This document shows, piece by piece, positions 9,078 to 18,958 of a stretch of 64,000 nucleotides of DNA. The DNA is from Catonia carolina. Its lineage: Eukaryota; Arthropoda; Insecta; Hemiptera; Achilidae. The DNA is taken from positions 1,746,323 to 1,810,322 of the forward strand of contig JAQMRL010000021.1 of assembly GCA_035578175.1 (NCBI GenBank). Reading direction: 5' to 3'. Below the pieces are notes generated by a model. The model saw nothing but the letters and a program-made list of their open reading frames with translations, did not search any database and was not told where the DNA came from. The number at the start of each line of letters is the position of its first letter. Within the stretch, counting starts at the first letter, position 1. Position numbers and translations under genes: made by a program.

Positions 9078-9684
9078 GCAACGGGTCGAATCGTTTAAGT
9101 ATTTGGGAGAACACATCCACACAAGCGGTCTGGATAAGCCCGGGATAGAGGAATGAATACGGAAAATGTGGAACGCATTTAGGACAACACGAAGCGTATA
9201 CAGCAAGAAGTGCATCTCCAAAAATGCTAAGAAGCGACACTATCACACGGCAATCCAACCCGAAGCACTGTACGCCAGTGAAACGCTGCTTCTCAATAGG
9301 GGCCTCAGGAAGATTGAGGGATTGGACAGGAAGATAATACGGAAGATAATGGGGGGCAGGATGACCACGGAGGGATAGAGACTGCAGCACAACCAAGACG
9401 TGTATAAATTCTCAGAGAGCATCGTCTCACGGATGAGGAAACGCAGACTGGCATTCTTTGGGCATCTCAGCAGGATGAGTAACAATAGATTGGTCAAACA
9501 GGTATTCGACTTTGTAAACCGGGGAAAGAGGAACTACACATGGGCCAAAGAAACTAAACTGGATCTGGAACAGATAGGATTAACACCGCGGGACACACAG
9601 GACAGAGAGCACTATAGAGCAGTGATAAGGGAATCTAAGGCGATCGAGAGCAGGAGGATGCGCCGGTCAATTCGTGAACAAAAA
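9078..9684 (+). mobile_element. 5'-truncated LINE insertion with 10-bp TSD
   Basis: AATATACATT is repeated on both sides (9068-9077, 9685-9694). The insert ends in a short A-run at about 9680. It contains only the C-terminal end of a LINE polyprotein. Confidence 0.8.
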
Positions 9685-9702
9685 AATATACATTCTAATT
9701 GA
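9079..9702 (+). pseudogene. LINE ORF2 C-terminal region (endonuclease/RT type), with stops
   Basis: The reading begins with QRVESFKYLGEHIHTSG, continues with HYHTAIQPEALYASETLLL and a MRKRRLAFFGHL block, and ends near IREQKNIHSN. These are hallmarks of the segment C-terminal to RT in RTE-like insect LINEs. In-frame stops occur near 9154 and 9376. The same subfamily recurs at 9.7-10.1 kb and 56.2 kb (FFGHL..RLP.SR, C-terminal WADR). Confidence 0.8.
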
Positions 9703-10190
9703 AAAATAGATTAGGAAAATTCTTGGACCTAGATGGACCGGAAACGGGTACAGATTACAGAGAACGTCAAAAATTGAAGAATATTCCAACATAGTGACAG
9801 ACATGAGGAAAAGACGCCTTCAATTTTATGGCCACACAATGAGGCTTCCTGACAATAGACTCACAAAGAGAATAGTAAAATATGTATCATCACTTGTTAA
9901 TGGGGGGGGGGGAGGAATGGATACAATGTGTTAAAAAAGATTTAGAATTGGTCAAAATCACCAAAGAAGAAATTCTCATAAGAGACAATTTTAGAACAAA
10001 AGTTAAAAAATGGGAGGTTAAACCAGAGATAAAAGCTCTAAGAACCGGAAAAAAATGGAGTGAACAGAGAAAAGCTGAATTCTCACAAAGAATGTAAAAA
10101 CTGGTGGGCCGATAAAAAGGACAAGAAATCCCAAAAACAAACCAGATTTACTTAGCGTCTTCCACTTCGGGAGCTTTACGACTATATAAT
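9700..10190 (+). pseudogene. Second LINE C-terminal fragment of the same subfamily
   Basis: The translation contains IRKILGPRWTGNGYRL, then MRKRRLQFYGHTMRLPDN and RLTKRIVKYVSS, a G-run (9901-9911) with a frame change, then WIQCVKKDLELV and WSEQRKAEFSQRM. It ends in a TAA/TAATAA-rich tail (10184-10205). The G-run is probably a slippage frameshift. Together with the previous entry it forms two same-strand truncated copies side by side. Confidence 0.75.
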
Positions 10191-10216
10191 AATAATAATA
10201 ATAATACATTCTAATT

Positions 10217-10262
10217 GTTTCGGTGATCAGCCGAAAGGGTGGTTTAAACCTGTAGAGATATG
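10217..10262 (-). repeat. SIN1 3'-end fragment
   Basis: GTTTCGGTGATCAGCCGAAA and GGTGGTTTAAACCTGTAGAG match the reverse SIN1 tail with its stem-loop, then diverge. Confidence 0.55.
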
Positions 10263-10348
10263 ATTCCCAACGTAAGGGTCGTGGTGATATTATAGGTGGG
10301 TGGCGAAATAATAATGAAATCATTTAATCATTTTATGAGAAAAAAATA

Positions 10349-11064
10349 TCTGGTGTGAAACACACAACCAATCTCTTGCCAATGCAAATAATTAACAATA
10401 AACCTAACATTATTAATAAAACATTAGAAATAAACAAAAAACTAACCTCAATGAACATAATTTTAATCATGAGTGAAAGACGCAAAGTGAAAATCAACTT
10501 CAGTTTGGCTTAAAAATAGGAAAAATCAATCTTTCACGTTGAACTAGGCTCTGTACAGGAAAATGCTTTAAATAAAAGTCGTAGATCTTTTAATTTCCTA
10601 TAAATTTTATTATATATATTTTTGTCGTAAAATGCGTACTAAGGCTGAAATCTTAAAAAATTCGATTTTTCACACGTTTTCGTGAGAAAACAAAACAGAA
10701 AATCGCTAATTACCGCTAAACTAAGCGTTATACAAAAAACAAGTTTGAAATAAAAGTTGTACAATTTTAAATGGTCTACAACTTTTATTATATAAATGTT
10801 TGCGCTAAAATGCATATTAAAGCCGCAATCTTAAAAAAAACAATTTTTTTATGTGAAAACAGCCTCACCAAGAATTTCAGCAAACATGGCGCCTACCCAA
10901 TCTTGTAGAGCATAAAAAATTTAGTAAATAAAGCGATTTTAAAAAATATCGTAGGACCAGTTTTTGAGAAAATCGCAAAAAAGTGCATAATTACACGAAT
11001 AAACTACTACTTCCGGTTGACCGATTTTGATTAAAATGTTCGTGTCGGGTCCGGTAGTGGTCAG
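10349..11064 (-). mobile_element. HEL element, 3' two-thirds
   Basis: Starts with the terminal stem-loop region (TCTGGTGTGAAACACACAAC, slightly degraded) and runs to the CGGGTCCGGTAGTGG block. It is interrupted at 11065 by about 150 bp resembling 8945-9060 (ACTCAAATTTAATGGTTTTA), after which the 5' part resumes. Confidence 0.85.
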
Positions 11065-11217
11065 ACTCAAATTTAATGGTTTTATTACAACGGAAATTCG
11101 TTAGTAGTGAATCTCAAACACGTTCATAATTTTTTTCTAAATCTAAATAATATGTATTCTAATTGAAAAATAGATTAGGAAAATTCTGAAAACTGTTAAA
11201 AAAACTGTTGTATTTTT

Positions 11218-11465
11218 TATTTCAAGTTTCAAGTTTGTACGATGTTCCGTTCTTGAGATATTCTGTTCACACACAAACGCACGCACGCGCGCGCGCGCAC
11301 ACACACACACACACACACATATTCACAGACCATTTGTTAAAAACATGTTTTTTGGGTTCAGGAGGTCTAAAAACGTGTAGATTCGGTGAAAACTCGATTT
11401 TGAAACATAGACATGAAAACAATACTTTCCTTTCTATATATTCATATAGGCGAGAGAAAGTAAAA
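11218..11465 (-). mobile_element. HEL element, 5' third of the same copy
   Basis: Resumes with TTTCAAGTTTCAAGTTTGTA, the (CG)n(CA)n microsatellite (about 11280-11318), the GTAGATTCGGTGAAAACTCG block, and ends ATAGGCGAGAGAAAGT (subterminal repeat with one change). Confidence 0.85.
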
Positions 11466-11469
11466 TTCT

Positions 11470-12330
11470 ATTAAATAGTCAATAATTGATTAAATGAAAA
11501 GTGTGCAGGTTCACTTTTTCTTCAGTTATAAAGACATTCACATTCTGTAATTAACAGCAAATAATCTATCTATTGTATTTTGTACCGTTTAATACCTAAG
11601 AACTCATTTACAAACCATTGTTACTTATAAGGTAACAGTATGTTAAAAATTTATAAGAATTTGTATTTTTTTAAAATTTTAAACATTAGTAAATCCTAGT
11701 TTATTATAGCTAATTAGTAGAATTGGATAAAAAAAATTGGAAATATTTTTAGTTTTTTATTTTGCACATGAGAATATGTGGTAGATTTTTACGAGTGAAC
11801 TATTTAATGATAATTTAAATTCAGTATAGAAACCTAAACCAACATATATATATGTCGATAATTAACTGTTGGAATGAATTTATCTCCAAGAATATAATCT
11901 GTGTTCGTTTATGTGAATATGTGTATATCAAATGTTTCTAAATAATTTAGAGAGAAATTCTTGAGTTTTGTAAAATAAAATATCCTTTGAAATGGAATCA
12001 ATAATGTTACGTGCTGATTAGTGACTTGCCGACTCGGAAATAGAAAAAAATAAAAACTGGTTTATATTATGTATATATATATATAAATGTTCGTTTTAAA
12101 TTGAAAGAAATACCTTTGAGAATTCTTAATAATTTTGTTGGTTTTTTTTTATTTAGGAAAGGAAATATATTTCGTTTCCAAAAATTATTTGTAAGAATGT
12201 TGATCAATCAGTCTCTCGACACTGTTTGATTATTTCAATATGGAATTACTGGTAGTTAAATATTTTGCGTTTTATTTTGTAAATTTTTCGCTAACATGAT
12301 TTTGTTATTTTAATTTTTTTGATTATATAT
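11470..12330. other. AT-rich stretch without recognisable feature
   Basis: No coding frame or terminal repeat was identified. CAGTCTCTCGACACTGTTTGA at about 12210 weakly resembles the 3' stem-loop of the RTE-like LINE and may be a decayed tail. Confidence 0.3.
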
Positions 12331-12337
12331 TTTTTTT

Positions 12338-12502
12338 ACTTTCTCTTGCCTACATGAATATATAGGAAGGAAAATATTGTTTTCATGTTGATTTTTCGAA
12401 ATCGAGTTTTCACCGGATTTACACGTTTTCAGACCCCCTGAACCCAAAAAATATGTTTTTAGCGATTGGTCTGTGTGTGTGTGTGTTCGTGCGCGTTTGT
12501 GT

Positions 12503-12589
<87 letters not shown>

Positions 12590-12660
12590 CAGAATATCTC
12601 ACGAACGGAACATCGTATGAACTTGGAACTTGAAACTTAAGTAACATACCACTAACGGAG
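12338..12660 (+). mobile_element. HEL element, 5' third
   Basis: ACTTTCTCTTGCC start, nested hairpin, then an unusually long TG/CG microsatellite (about 12473-12588), ending after CAAGTAACATACCACTA-like sequence. The rest of HEL is missing. Confidence 0.85.
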
Positions 12661-13390
12661 TATGTTAAATTATTGTTAGAGTATTGTTAAATTAATGCGC
12701 CGGATGATAAGAATATTTTTTAGCCTAGTTAGTAGACGCTACCACTACAAATGGATCAGCTGTGAAACACTACTAACACTCATTCATTCTCCCACTACTG
12801 TAACAACGCACTGCATTCCTTCAAACTACATGGAGCTGGGACTCAAGAACTAAAAATTCACTAAAAATTAATTCAAAATTTTCTCTTTATTTCATTCGCT
12901 TACAGTGTACGGTAATCTTTCAAGACAGAAAAGTTTCTCGCATGCTGACTTTTTTATGTGGTGTTTCGCGATTTTACCAAATTTATTTATGAAAATACCT
13001 TATAACTTAAAAAGTATTGATTTTCTGTTAAATTTTATTGCATCATCGTTTTTCATAATGATTACAGAACTAACCTGCCAAATTTTACGTTAATCCGTGG
13101 AATAGTTGTTGAATAATGACGATGTATTTGAAAAAATACGGATTTTTCTTCAAAAACAAAACTTTTACTAAATTATACATTATCTCATTAAGTGTGTGTT
13201 TTACGAAATAATTTTATAGAACAAAAAAACATGCGAAATACTTTGTTTTATAAAAATACGTCATTTCCGAAAAGTTTCAGTGACCTAAAAAAAATTAGAT
13301 ATGTTTTCTGAAATGGTTTTACAATCCGCATATTGCTCCCCTCTGCGAGGGGCCATCAAGTTACAGACAGACAGTAATAGGAGCTGTAAA
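12661..13390. other. No recognisable feature
   Basis: AT-rich; open frames are short and without motifs. CCCCTCTGCGAGGGG (13338-13352) forms a small palindrome. Confidence 0.3.
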
Positions 13391-13401
13391 TGGTTGTTTT
13401 T

Positions 13402-13544
13402 ACTTTCTCTTGCCTATACGAATATATAGGAAGGAAAGTATTGTTTTCATGTCGATTTTTCGAAATCGAGTTTTCACCGGATCTATACGTTTTCAGACCC
13501 CCTGAACCCAAAAAACATGTTTTTAGCGATTGGTCTGTGTGTGC

Positions 13545-13575
<31 letters not shown>

Positions 13576-14374
13576 CGTGTGTGTGTGTGTGTGTGTGAGA
13601 ACAGAATATCTCAAGAACGGAACATCGTACGAACTTGAAACTTGAAACTTAAGTTACGTACCACTACCGGACTCGACACGAACATTTTCATTAAAATCGG
13701 TCAACCGGAAGTGGTAGTTTATTCGTGTAATTTTTCACTTTTTTGCGATTTTCTCAAAAACTGGTCCTACGATTTTTTTTAAAATCGCCTGGTTTACTCA
13801 ATTTTTTATTCTCTACAAGATAGGGTAGGCGTCATGTTTGCTGAAATTCTGGGTGAGGCTGTTTTCACGTAAAAACGTTGTTTTTTTAAGATTACAGCTT
13901 TAATATGCATTTTAGCGCAAAACTTTATATAATAAAAGTTGTAGAGAATTGAAAATTCTACAACTTTTATTTCAAACAATTTTTTGTATAACGCTTAGTT
14001 TAGCGGTAATTTGCGATTTTCTGTTTTTTCTCACGAAAATGTGTGAAAAATTGATTTTTTTAAGATTTTGGCCTTAGTATGCATTTTACGACAAAAGTGT
14101 ATATAATTTAATTTATAGAAAATTAAAAGATCTACAACTTTTATTTAAAGCATTTTTCTCTACAGAGCCTAGTTTAGAGAGAAAGAGTGATTTTCCGTAT
14201 TTCTAAGCCAAACTGAGGTTGATTTTCATTTTGCATCATTCACTCATGATTAAAATAAGGTTATGTTTTTGAGGTTAGTTTTTTGTTTATTTCTAATATT
14301 TTATTATGAATGTTAGGTTTATTGTTAATTATTTGCATAGGCAAGAGAAAGTTGTGTGAGTGTTTCACACCAGA
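13402..14374 (+). mobile_element. HEL element, full length
   Basis: Runs from ACTTTCTCTTGCC (13402) to the end CACACCAGA (14374). All parts are present: nested 5' hairpin, CGATTTTTCGAAATCG hairpin, TG/CG tract (13536-13598), inverted AAAGTTGTAG..CTACAACTTT arms, second subterminal repeat GGCAAGAGAAAGT (14340-14352) and terminal stem-loop GTGTGA..TCACAC. T-runs lie at both borders. A mariner element begins 12 bp downstream. Confidence 0.9.
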
Positions 14375-14578
14375 TTTTTGGATATACGAGGTCTGTTCAA
14401 TAAATACGCGAACTTGTGCAAGCTAGCGCCCATGACGCGGACTGTAGTCCCGCCCACTAGCGGCGCTAGTTGCCTGATTCCCAATGAGCCGTCAGTGCTG
14501 CTTGGCGGATCGTCAAACTGTGCCCATAGTGCTAGCTATGTTAGTTTCTGTTGTCCTTGTTTTTACTGTTAGTCGAAA

Positions 14579-14924
14579 ATGGAAACTGATGAAATCACGG
14601 AGCAACGAATCAATATCAAGTTTTTGGTGAAGTGTGGTAAAAGTTATAAAGAAATTACTGAAATGTTGACAGCTGTTTACGGTGATAATGCTCTGAAGAA
14701 AATATTAGTTTTCAAGTGGATTAAGCGCTTTAAAGATGGCCGACAAGACGCCACGGATGATGGAAGGCCGGGACGACCTTCAACCACCTGTGTTGGACAA
14801 CATTGATCATGTGCGGTCCCTTGTCCATACTGGTCGTCAAAAAACTGTCCGAATGATAGCTGATGAACTGAATCTAGGAAAATCAACAGTGCACACTATT
14901 TTAACTGAACATTTGTCAAGGTGA
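14579..14924 (+). pseudogene. mariner transposase, N-terminal DNA-binding fragment
   Basis: Starts METDEITEQRINIKFLVKC. The first helix-turn-helix (KCGKSYKEITEMLTAVYG) leads to WIKRFKDGRQ and DDGRPGRPST. After a frameshift near 14790 the second HTH follows (HVRSLVHTGRQKTVRMIADE, LGKSTVHTILTEHL). The frame then stops at the deletion joint. This is the bipartite paired-like DNA-binding domain that recognises mariner ends. Confidence 0.85.
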
Positions 14925-15261
14925 TGGATGGATCCTTCACCATGACAATGCACCTGCACATTCAGTGTTCAGATTGTTCGCCAGTTTCAGGCAAAAAATT
15001 CAATCACCATCCTTGATCATCCTTCTTCTTCGCCAGATATCACCCCTGCGACTTTTTCCTATTCCCAAAATGCAAAAATGTGATGAGGGAACATCACTGG
15101 GAAGATTTGGACACAATAAAGCAAGAAACGACGAGAACACTAAAAAGCCTAACTGCTGAGGACTTCCAAGGGCGCTTTAAACAGTGAAAAAGAAAATGGA
15201 ATAAGTGCATAACAACAAATAGAGAGTACTTTGAAGTGGACAAAATTGATGTAGACTAAAT
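14925..15261 (+). pseudogene. mariner transposase, C-terminal catalytic fragment
   Basis: Begins WILHHDNAPAHSV (second catalytic Asp in HDN), then frameshifts. The last catalytic Asp survives in HPCDFFLFPKCKNV, followed by LKSLTAEDFQGRF. An in-frame TGA near 15185 replaces the usual Trp before KRKWNKCI, and the natural end EYFEVDKIDVD follows. The first catalytic Asp region was removed by the deletion, so the protein is inactive. Confidence 0.85.
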
Positions 15262-15318
15262 TTTGCAAAATAAAGTTTTTATGGGCTCAGTTCGCGTATT
15301 TATTAGACAGACCTCGTA

Positions 15319-15780
15319 GAATAAACTGTTATGATATTCGAAACACCCTGTTGTATATATAACAACTTGTAAGGAATTCTTTTAAGTTCTACAGGCACAC
15401 GTATAGTGCTTAGTGAATTTAAGCACGGTAATATAACACAGTATACAAGAGAGAATAGCTACTGGGAAGTGAATATTTTTTTGAAGTACCGGAAATGCGG
15501 GTAGCATGAGTACGGCTATAGTTAAAATGTCGGTTGACAATGCAGAGCTTTTCGTTTTATTATAGGGATTTGGTGGGAGGGGTGGTTGTGAGGTACCGTA
15601 CCAAGAATGACGATGACGACCAGACGTAATGATGATGAAGACAGGGGACGGATAAGATATGGCAAGGGGTCAACGTGAGGAGGGAGTCTGTGCACATGTG
15701 TTAATGGTCACGAAAATAGCTTAACAGCATCCTTGTGCCATGTTCTTTATAGAAGAGAAGTCATTGAATCTTGTACGTTA
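15319..15780. other. No recognisable feature
   Basis: Mixed composition; no terminal repeats or coding motifs recognised. Confidence 0.3.
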
Positions 15781-15807
15781 TTATATATACTTATATATAT
15801 ATATATG

Positions 15808-15839
<32 letters not shown>

Positions 15840-15843
15840 TATA
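15781..15843. repeat. AT microsatellite
   Basis: (TA)n with occasional TATG interruptions, immediately upstream of the HEL-derived tandem array. Confidence 0.85.
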
Positions 15844-15972
15844 AACAGACTGTTTTATTTTATTTCAACTTAACTTAAATTTCTCTATATACCCTATTTA
15901 TTAAATCAAATCAAAATTATTCACCAGCTAAAATGATAGATTTTGATAAATAATAACATTGGTACAATTTTT

Positions 15973-16103
15973 ATTTTCTCTTGCCTATATGTATATGTAG
16001 GAAGGAAAGTATTGTTTTCATGTCGATTTTTCGAAATCGAGTTTTCACCGGATACAGACTAAACGTTTTCAGATCGCCTGAACCCAAACATGTTTTTAGC
16101 ATA
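15973..16103 (+). mobile_element. HEL fragment in array unit 1
   Basis: Diverged 5' end (TATTTTCTCTTGCC, TATGTATATGTAGG loop change) through GAACCCAAACATGTTTTTAG. It stops before the microsatellite. Confidence 0.75.
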
Positions 16104-16165
16104 TGTATGTAACAGGCTGTTTTATTTTATTTCAACTTACTTTAATTTCTTTATAATTATAGCCT

Positions 16166-16557
16166 CTGCCCATAAAAGACAGGTAGAGTGTCAAATTATT
16201 TACACTCAATCTGTTCATTGCAGGGCTAAAATAAATAGTTCTGTTTTTTATCACATGGTCAGCCAATTAAATGACTGAATCATTTAAGAACAGAAGAGGT
16301 AGAGGTGTAAAAGACACTAATCAGAGTTTATCTCCTCTGAAAATAATGAATTTCATTATACAGCCAGACCCTGTGGTGAATGAAGTGACGGTGTCATTTG
16401 CACAGTGGAAAATATGTGCTTTTCAGACGGCTCGGCATGCTGATAAGCGTACTTTTCCACTCAGTGAGGAAGGCAAGGTAAACCACCTCACTCCTCGTTT
16501 TACTTAGTAAAACCTCTAGAGGTTCAAACCAGCCTTTTGGCTGATGACCTAAACAAC
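16166..16557 (+). repeat. SIN1 retroposon, near full length, 11-bp TSD
   Basis: AATTATAGCCT at 16155-16165 and 16558-16568. The unit starts CTGCCCATAAAAGACAG and ends in the stem-loop tail (CAGCC-TTTT-GGCTG, ATGACCTAAACAAC). Its target lies inside the array linker. Confidence 0.9.
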
Positions 16558-16668
16558 AATTATAGCCTATATATTAAATCAAATGAAAATTATTCACCAG
16601 CTAAAATGATAGATTTTAGTAAATAATAACAGTGGATATAATTTTTATTTTCTATTGCCTATATGAAT

Positions 16669-17069
16669 ATGTTGTTGTTGTTTAGGTGATCAGCCTGTAG
16701 GCTGGTTTGAACCTGCAGAGGTTTTACTAAGTAAATCGAGGAGTGAGGTGGTTTACCATTGCCACAACTCACTGAGTGGAAAGGTACACTTATCAGCATG
16801 CCAGGCCCTCTAAAAAGCATATATTTTCCACTCTGCAAATGACACTTTCACTTCATTCACCACAAGGTCTGGCTGTATAATGAAATCCATTACTTTCAGA
16901 CGAGATAACTCTGATTAGTGTCTTTTACACCTCTACCTCTTCTGTTCTTAAATGATTCAGTCATTTAATTGGCTGACCATGTGATAAGAAACAGAACTAT
17001 TTATTTTAGCCCAGCAATGAACAGATTGAGAGTAAATAATTTGACTCTCCACCTGTCTGTTATGGGCAG
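16669..17069 (-). repeat. SIN1 retroposon, reverse copy
   Basis: Starts with the complementary tail (GTTGTTGTTGTTTAGG) and ends CTGTTATGGGCAG. No clean TSD was found. It sits between two copies of the 107-bp array linker (16562-16668 and 17067-17174), so an insertion joined to array rearrangement is likely. Confidence 0.85.
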
Positions 17070-17153
17070 ATAGCCTATTTATTAAATCAAATCAAATTTA
17101 TTCACCAGCTAAAATGATAGATTTTGGTAAATAATAACAGTGGATATAATTTT

Positions 17154-17536
17154 TATTTTCTATTGCCTATATGAATATGTAGGTAGGAAAGTATTGTTTT
17201 CATGTCGATTTCGAAAAATCGAGTTTTCACCGGATATAGCCTAAACGTTTTCATACCGCCTGAACCCAAACATATTTTTAATTAATGATCGGTCTGTGTG
17301 TGCGCGCGCGCGCGTGCGTGATCGTGTGTGTGTGTGTAACAAAACATCTCATGAACGGAATATTGTACGAAGTTGATACTTGGAATTTAAGTTAGATACA
17401 ACTAGAGGACGTAAACAAATATTTTCATCAAAATCGGTCAACCGGAAGAAGTAGTTTATTCGTGTAACTTTTCACTTTTTTGTGATTTTCTCATAAACGT
17501 TTTTATGATTTTTTTAAAAATCGTCTCGTTTACTAC
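17154..17536 (+). mobile_element. HEL-derived array unit, 5' 380 bp
   Basis: Altered 5' end (TTTTCTATTGCCTATATG), microsatellite about 17291-17336, through GGTCAACCGGAAGAAGTAG. Ends at CGTTTACTAC. Confidence 0.8.
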
Positions 17537-17680
17537 AAGTATATGTATATAAAAGAGGCTGTTTTTTTTTATTTAAACTTACTTAAATTTCTCTATATAG
17601 GCTATTTATTAAATCAAATGAAAATTATTCAACAGCTAAAATGATAGATTTTGGTAAAAAATAACAGTGGATATAATTTT

Positions 17681-18047
17681 TATTATCTATTGCCTATATG
17701 AATATGTAGGAGGGAAAATATTGTTTCATGTTGATTTTTCGAAATCGAAATTTTCACCGGATATAGCCTAAACGTTTTCAGACCGCCTGAACCCAAACAT
17801 ATTTATAGTTAATAGTCGGTCTGTGTATGTGTGTGTGTGTGTGTGTGTGTGACAAAATATCTCAAGAACGAAATATTGTACGAAGTTGACACTTGGAACT
17901 TAAGTTAGGTACAACTAGAGGACGTAAACGAATATTTTCATCAAAATCGGTCAACCGGAAGAAGTAGTTTATTCGTGTAACTTTTCACTTTTTGCGATTT
18001 TCTCAAAAACGTTTTTATGATTTTTTTAAAAATCGTCTCGTTTACTA
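17681..18047 (+). mobile_element. HEL-derived array unit, second complete repeat
   Basis: Same truncation point as the unit at 17154; (TG)n at about 17829-17850. Both share the AGTTAGGTACAACTAGAGGA-like block that differs from other HEL copies, marking a distinct subfamily. Confidence 0.8.
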
Positions 18048-18218
18048 CAAGTATATGTATATAAAAGAGGCTGTTTTTTTTTTTATTTCAACTTACTTAA
18101 ATTTCTCTACATAGCCTATTAATTAAATCAAATCAAAATTATTCACCAGCTAAAATGATAGATTTTGGTAAATAATAACAGTGGATATAATTTTTATTTT
18201 CTCTTGCCTATATGAATA

Positions 18219-18795
18219 CTAGCGGAACCCAGTGCGCGTTGCTACGCCCAAGAACAGAAAACATGTTTTTATGGAAAATATGAAATTCATTTTATTTTAT
18301 CTAAGGCCCGTTAGCGTAGTGGTTAGCGCAAGTGGTTTCCACGCCGGAGTACCGCGTTCGATTCCCGGTCAGGTCTGGCATTTTTTCATCACTCATTTTC
18401 ATTACCATCATTATCTGGCGGCTGTATTAGCACAAATTGCAGAACAGTCACACGTAAAACAACAAATGCCAGGGGCATAAAATAATAATTTTGTAAACGT
18501 CACTACTACGATCGACGCACAACTAATATTGCTATAAAAAAAATAGGGGTTGGTGGTAGAAGGGTGAAAATTTAGGAGTGTACGTATTTTTTAATGCCAC
18601 ATTATAAAAAAATAAAAAATTTGTCCAAAATATAAAACTTTTTTTGGGGTGGACCACCCTTATCACTTAGGGGTATAAAAAATAGATAAAAACCTATTCT
18701 CAGACCTACCAAGTGTACAAATAAAATTTCATCAAAATCGGTTAAGTCGTTTCGGAGGAGTATGGCAACTAACACTATGACACGAGAATTTTATG
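18219..18795 (+). repeat. Interspersed repeat starting ACTAGCGGAACCCAGTGCGC
   Basis: Begins ACTAGCGGAACCCAGTGCGC and ends CAAAATCGGTTAAGTCG..TTTCGGAGGAGTATGG..CACGAGAATTTTATGTATTAGAT. That start/end pair resembles a very widespread insect repeat type, class unresolved. A tRNA-headed SINE is inserted at about 18303-18490. The 5' end has itself replaced the beginning of a HEL unit. Confidence 0.5.
18303..18490 (+). repeat. SIN4 tRNA-headed SINE
   Basis: The head reads GGCCCGTTAGCGTAGTGG with an A box (TAGCGTAGTGG), and GTTCGATTCCCGG is a B box about 40 bp later, so it is an RNA polymerase III type-2 promoter. The body has TCATTACCATCATTATCTGG; the tail CAGAACAGTCACACGTAAAAC resembles that of SIN3. 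It is not a functional tRNA gene because the acceptor arm does not close. Confidence 0.75.
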
Positions 18796-18800
18796 TATTA

Positions 18801-18911
18801 GATGTAAGAAGGAAAGTATTGTTTTCATGTCGATTTTTCGAATCGAGTTTTCACCGGATACAACCAAAACGTTTTCAGGCCGCCTGAACCCAAACATGTA
18901 TTTAGCTATTG

Positions 18912-18958
<47 letters not shown>

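Larger units (their letters stand above)
14387..15316 (+). mobile_element. mariner element (DD34D type), internally deleted
   Basis: 930 bp flanked by TA (14385-14386, 15317-15318). TIRs start CGAGGTCTGTTCAATAAAT and end ATTTATTAGACAGACCTCG, nearly perfect over about 28 bp. Contains N- and C-terminal transposase fragments but not the central region. Confidence 0.9.
15846..18222 (+). repeat. Tandem array of truncated HEL units with a shared linker
   Basis: A linker of about 140 bp (CTGTTTTATTTTATTTCAAC, then TTATTAAATCAAATC, TTCACCAGCTAAAATGATAG, GGATATAATTTTTATTTTCT) joins to the 5' part of a diverged HEL. The pattern recurs near 15846, 16114, 17067, 17555 and 18066. The two complete units (17067-17536 and 17555-18047) both truncate HEL at the same place (CGTCTCGTTTACTAC), so a composite unit of about 510 bp was amplified head to tail. 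Two SIN1 copies inserted into it later. Confidence 0.8.

Noticed and set aside
12205..12235. LINE tail piece with CAGTCTCTCGAC
   Set aside because: Only about 20 bp resemble the RTE-like stem-loop and the stem is broken, so I did not annotate an element.
12459..12647. Short frames rich in Cys-Val or His-Thr in the TG/CG tracts
   Set aside because: These are direct translations of the HEL microsatellite and appear in every copy in different phases.
13402..14374. HEL as a canonical Helitron
   Set aside because: No 5' TC with 3' CTRR end and no A-T target; the subterminal repeats and T-run borders fit the Helentron type better.
13402..14374. HEL as a TIR DNA transposon
   Set aside because: The 13-bp inverted repeats are subterminal on one side and no target duplication is seen.
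15846..18222. CRISPR-like array
   Set aside because: Units of about 510 bp with transposon content and eukaryotic context; no short repeats with spacers.
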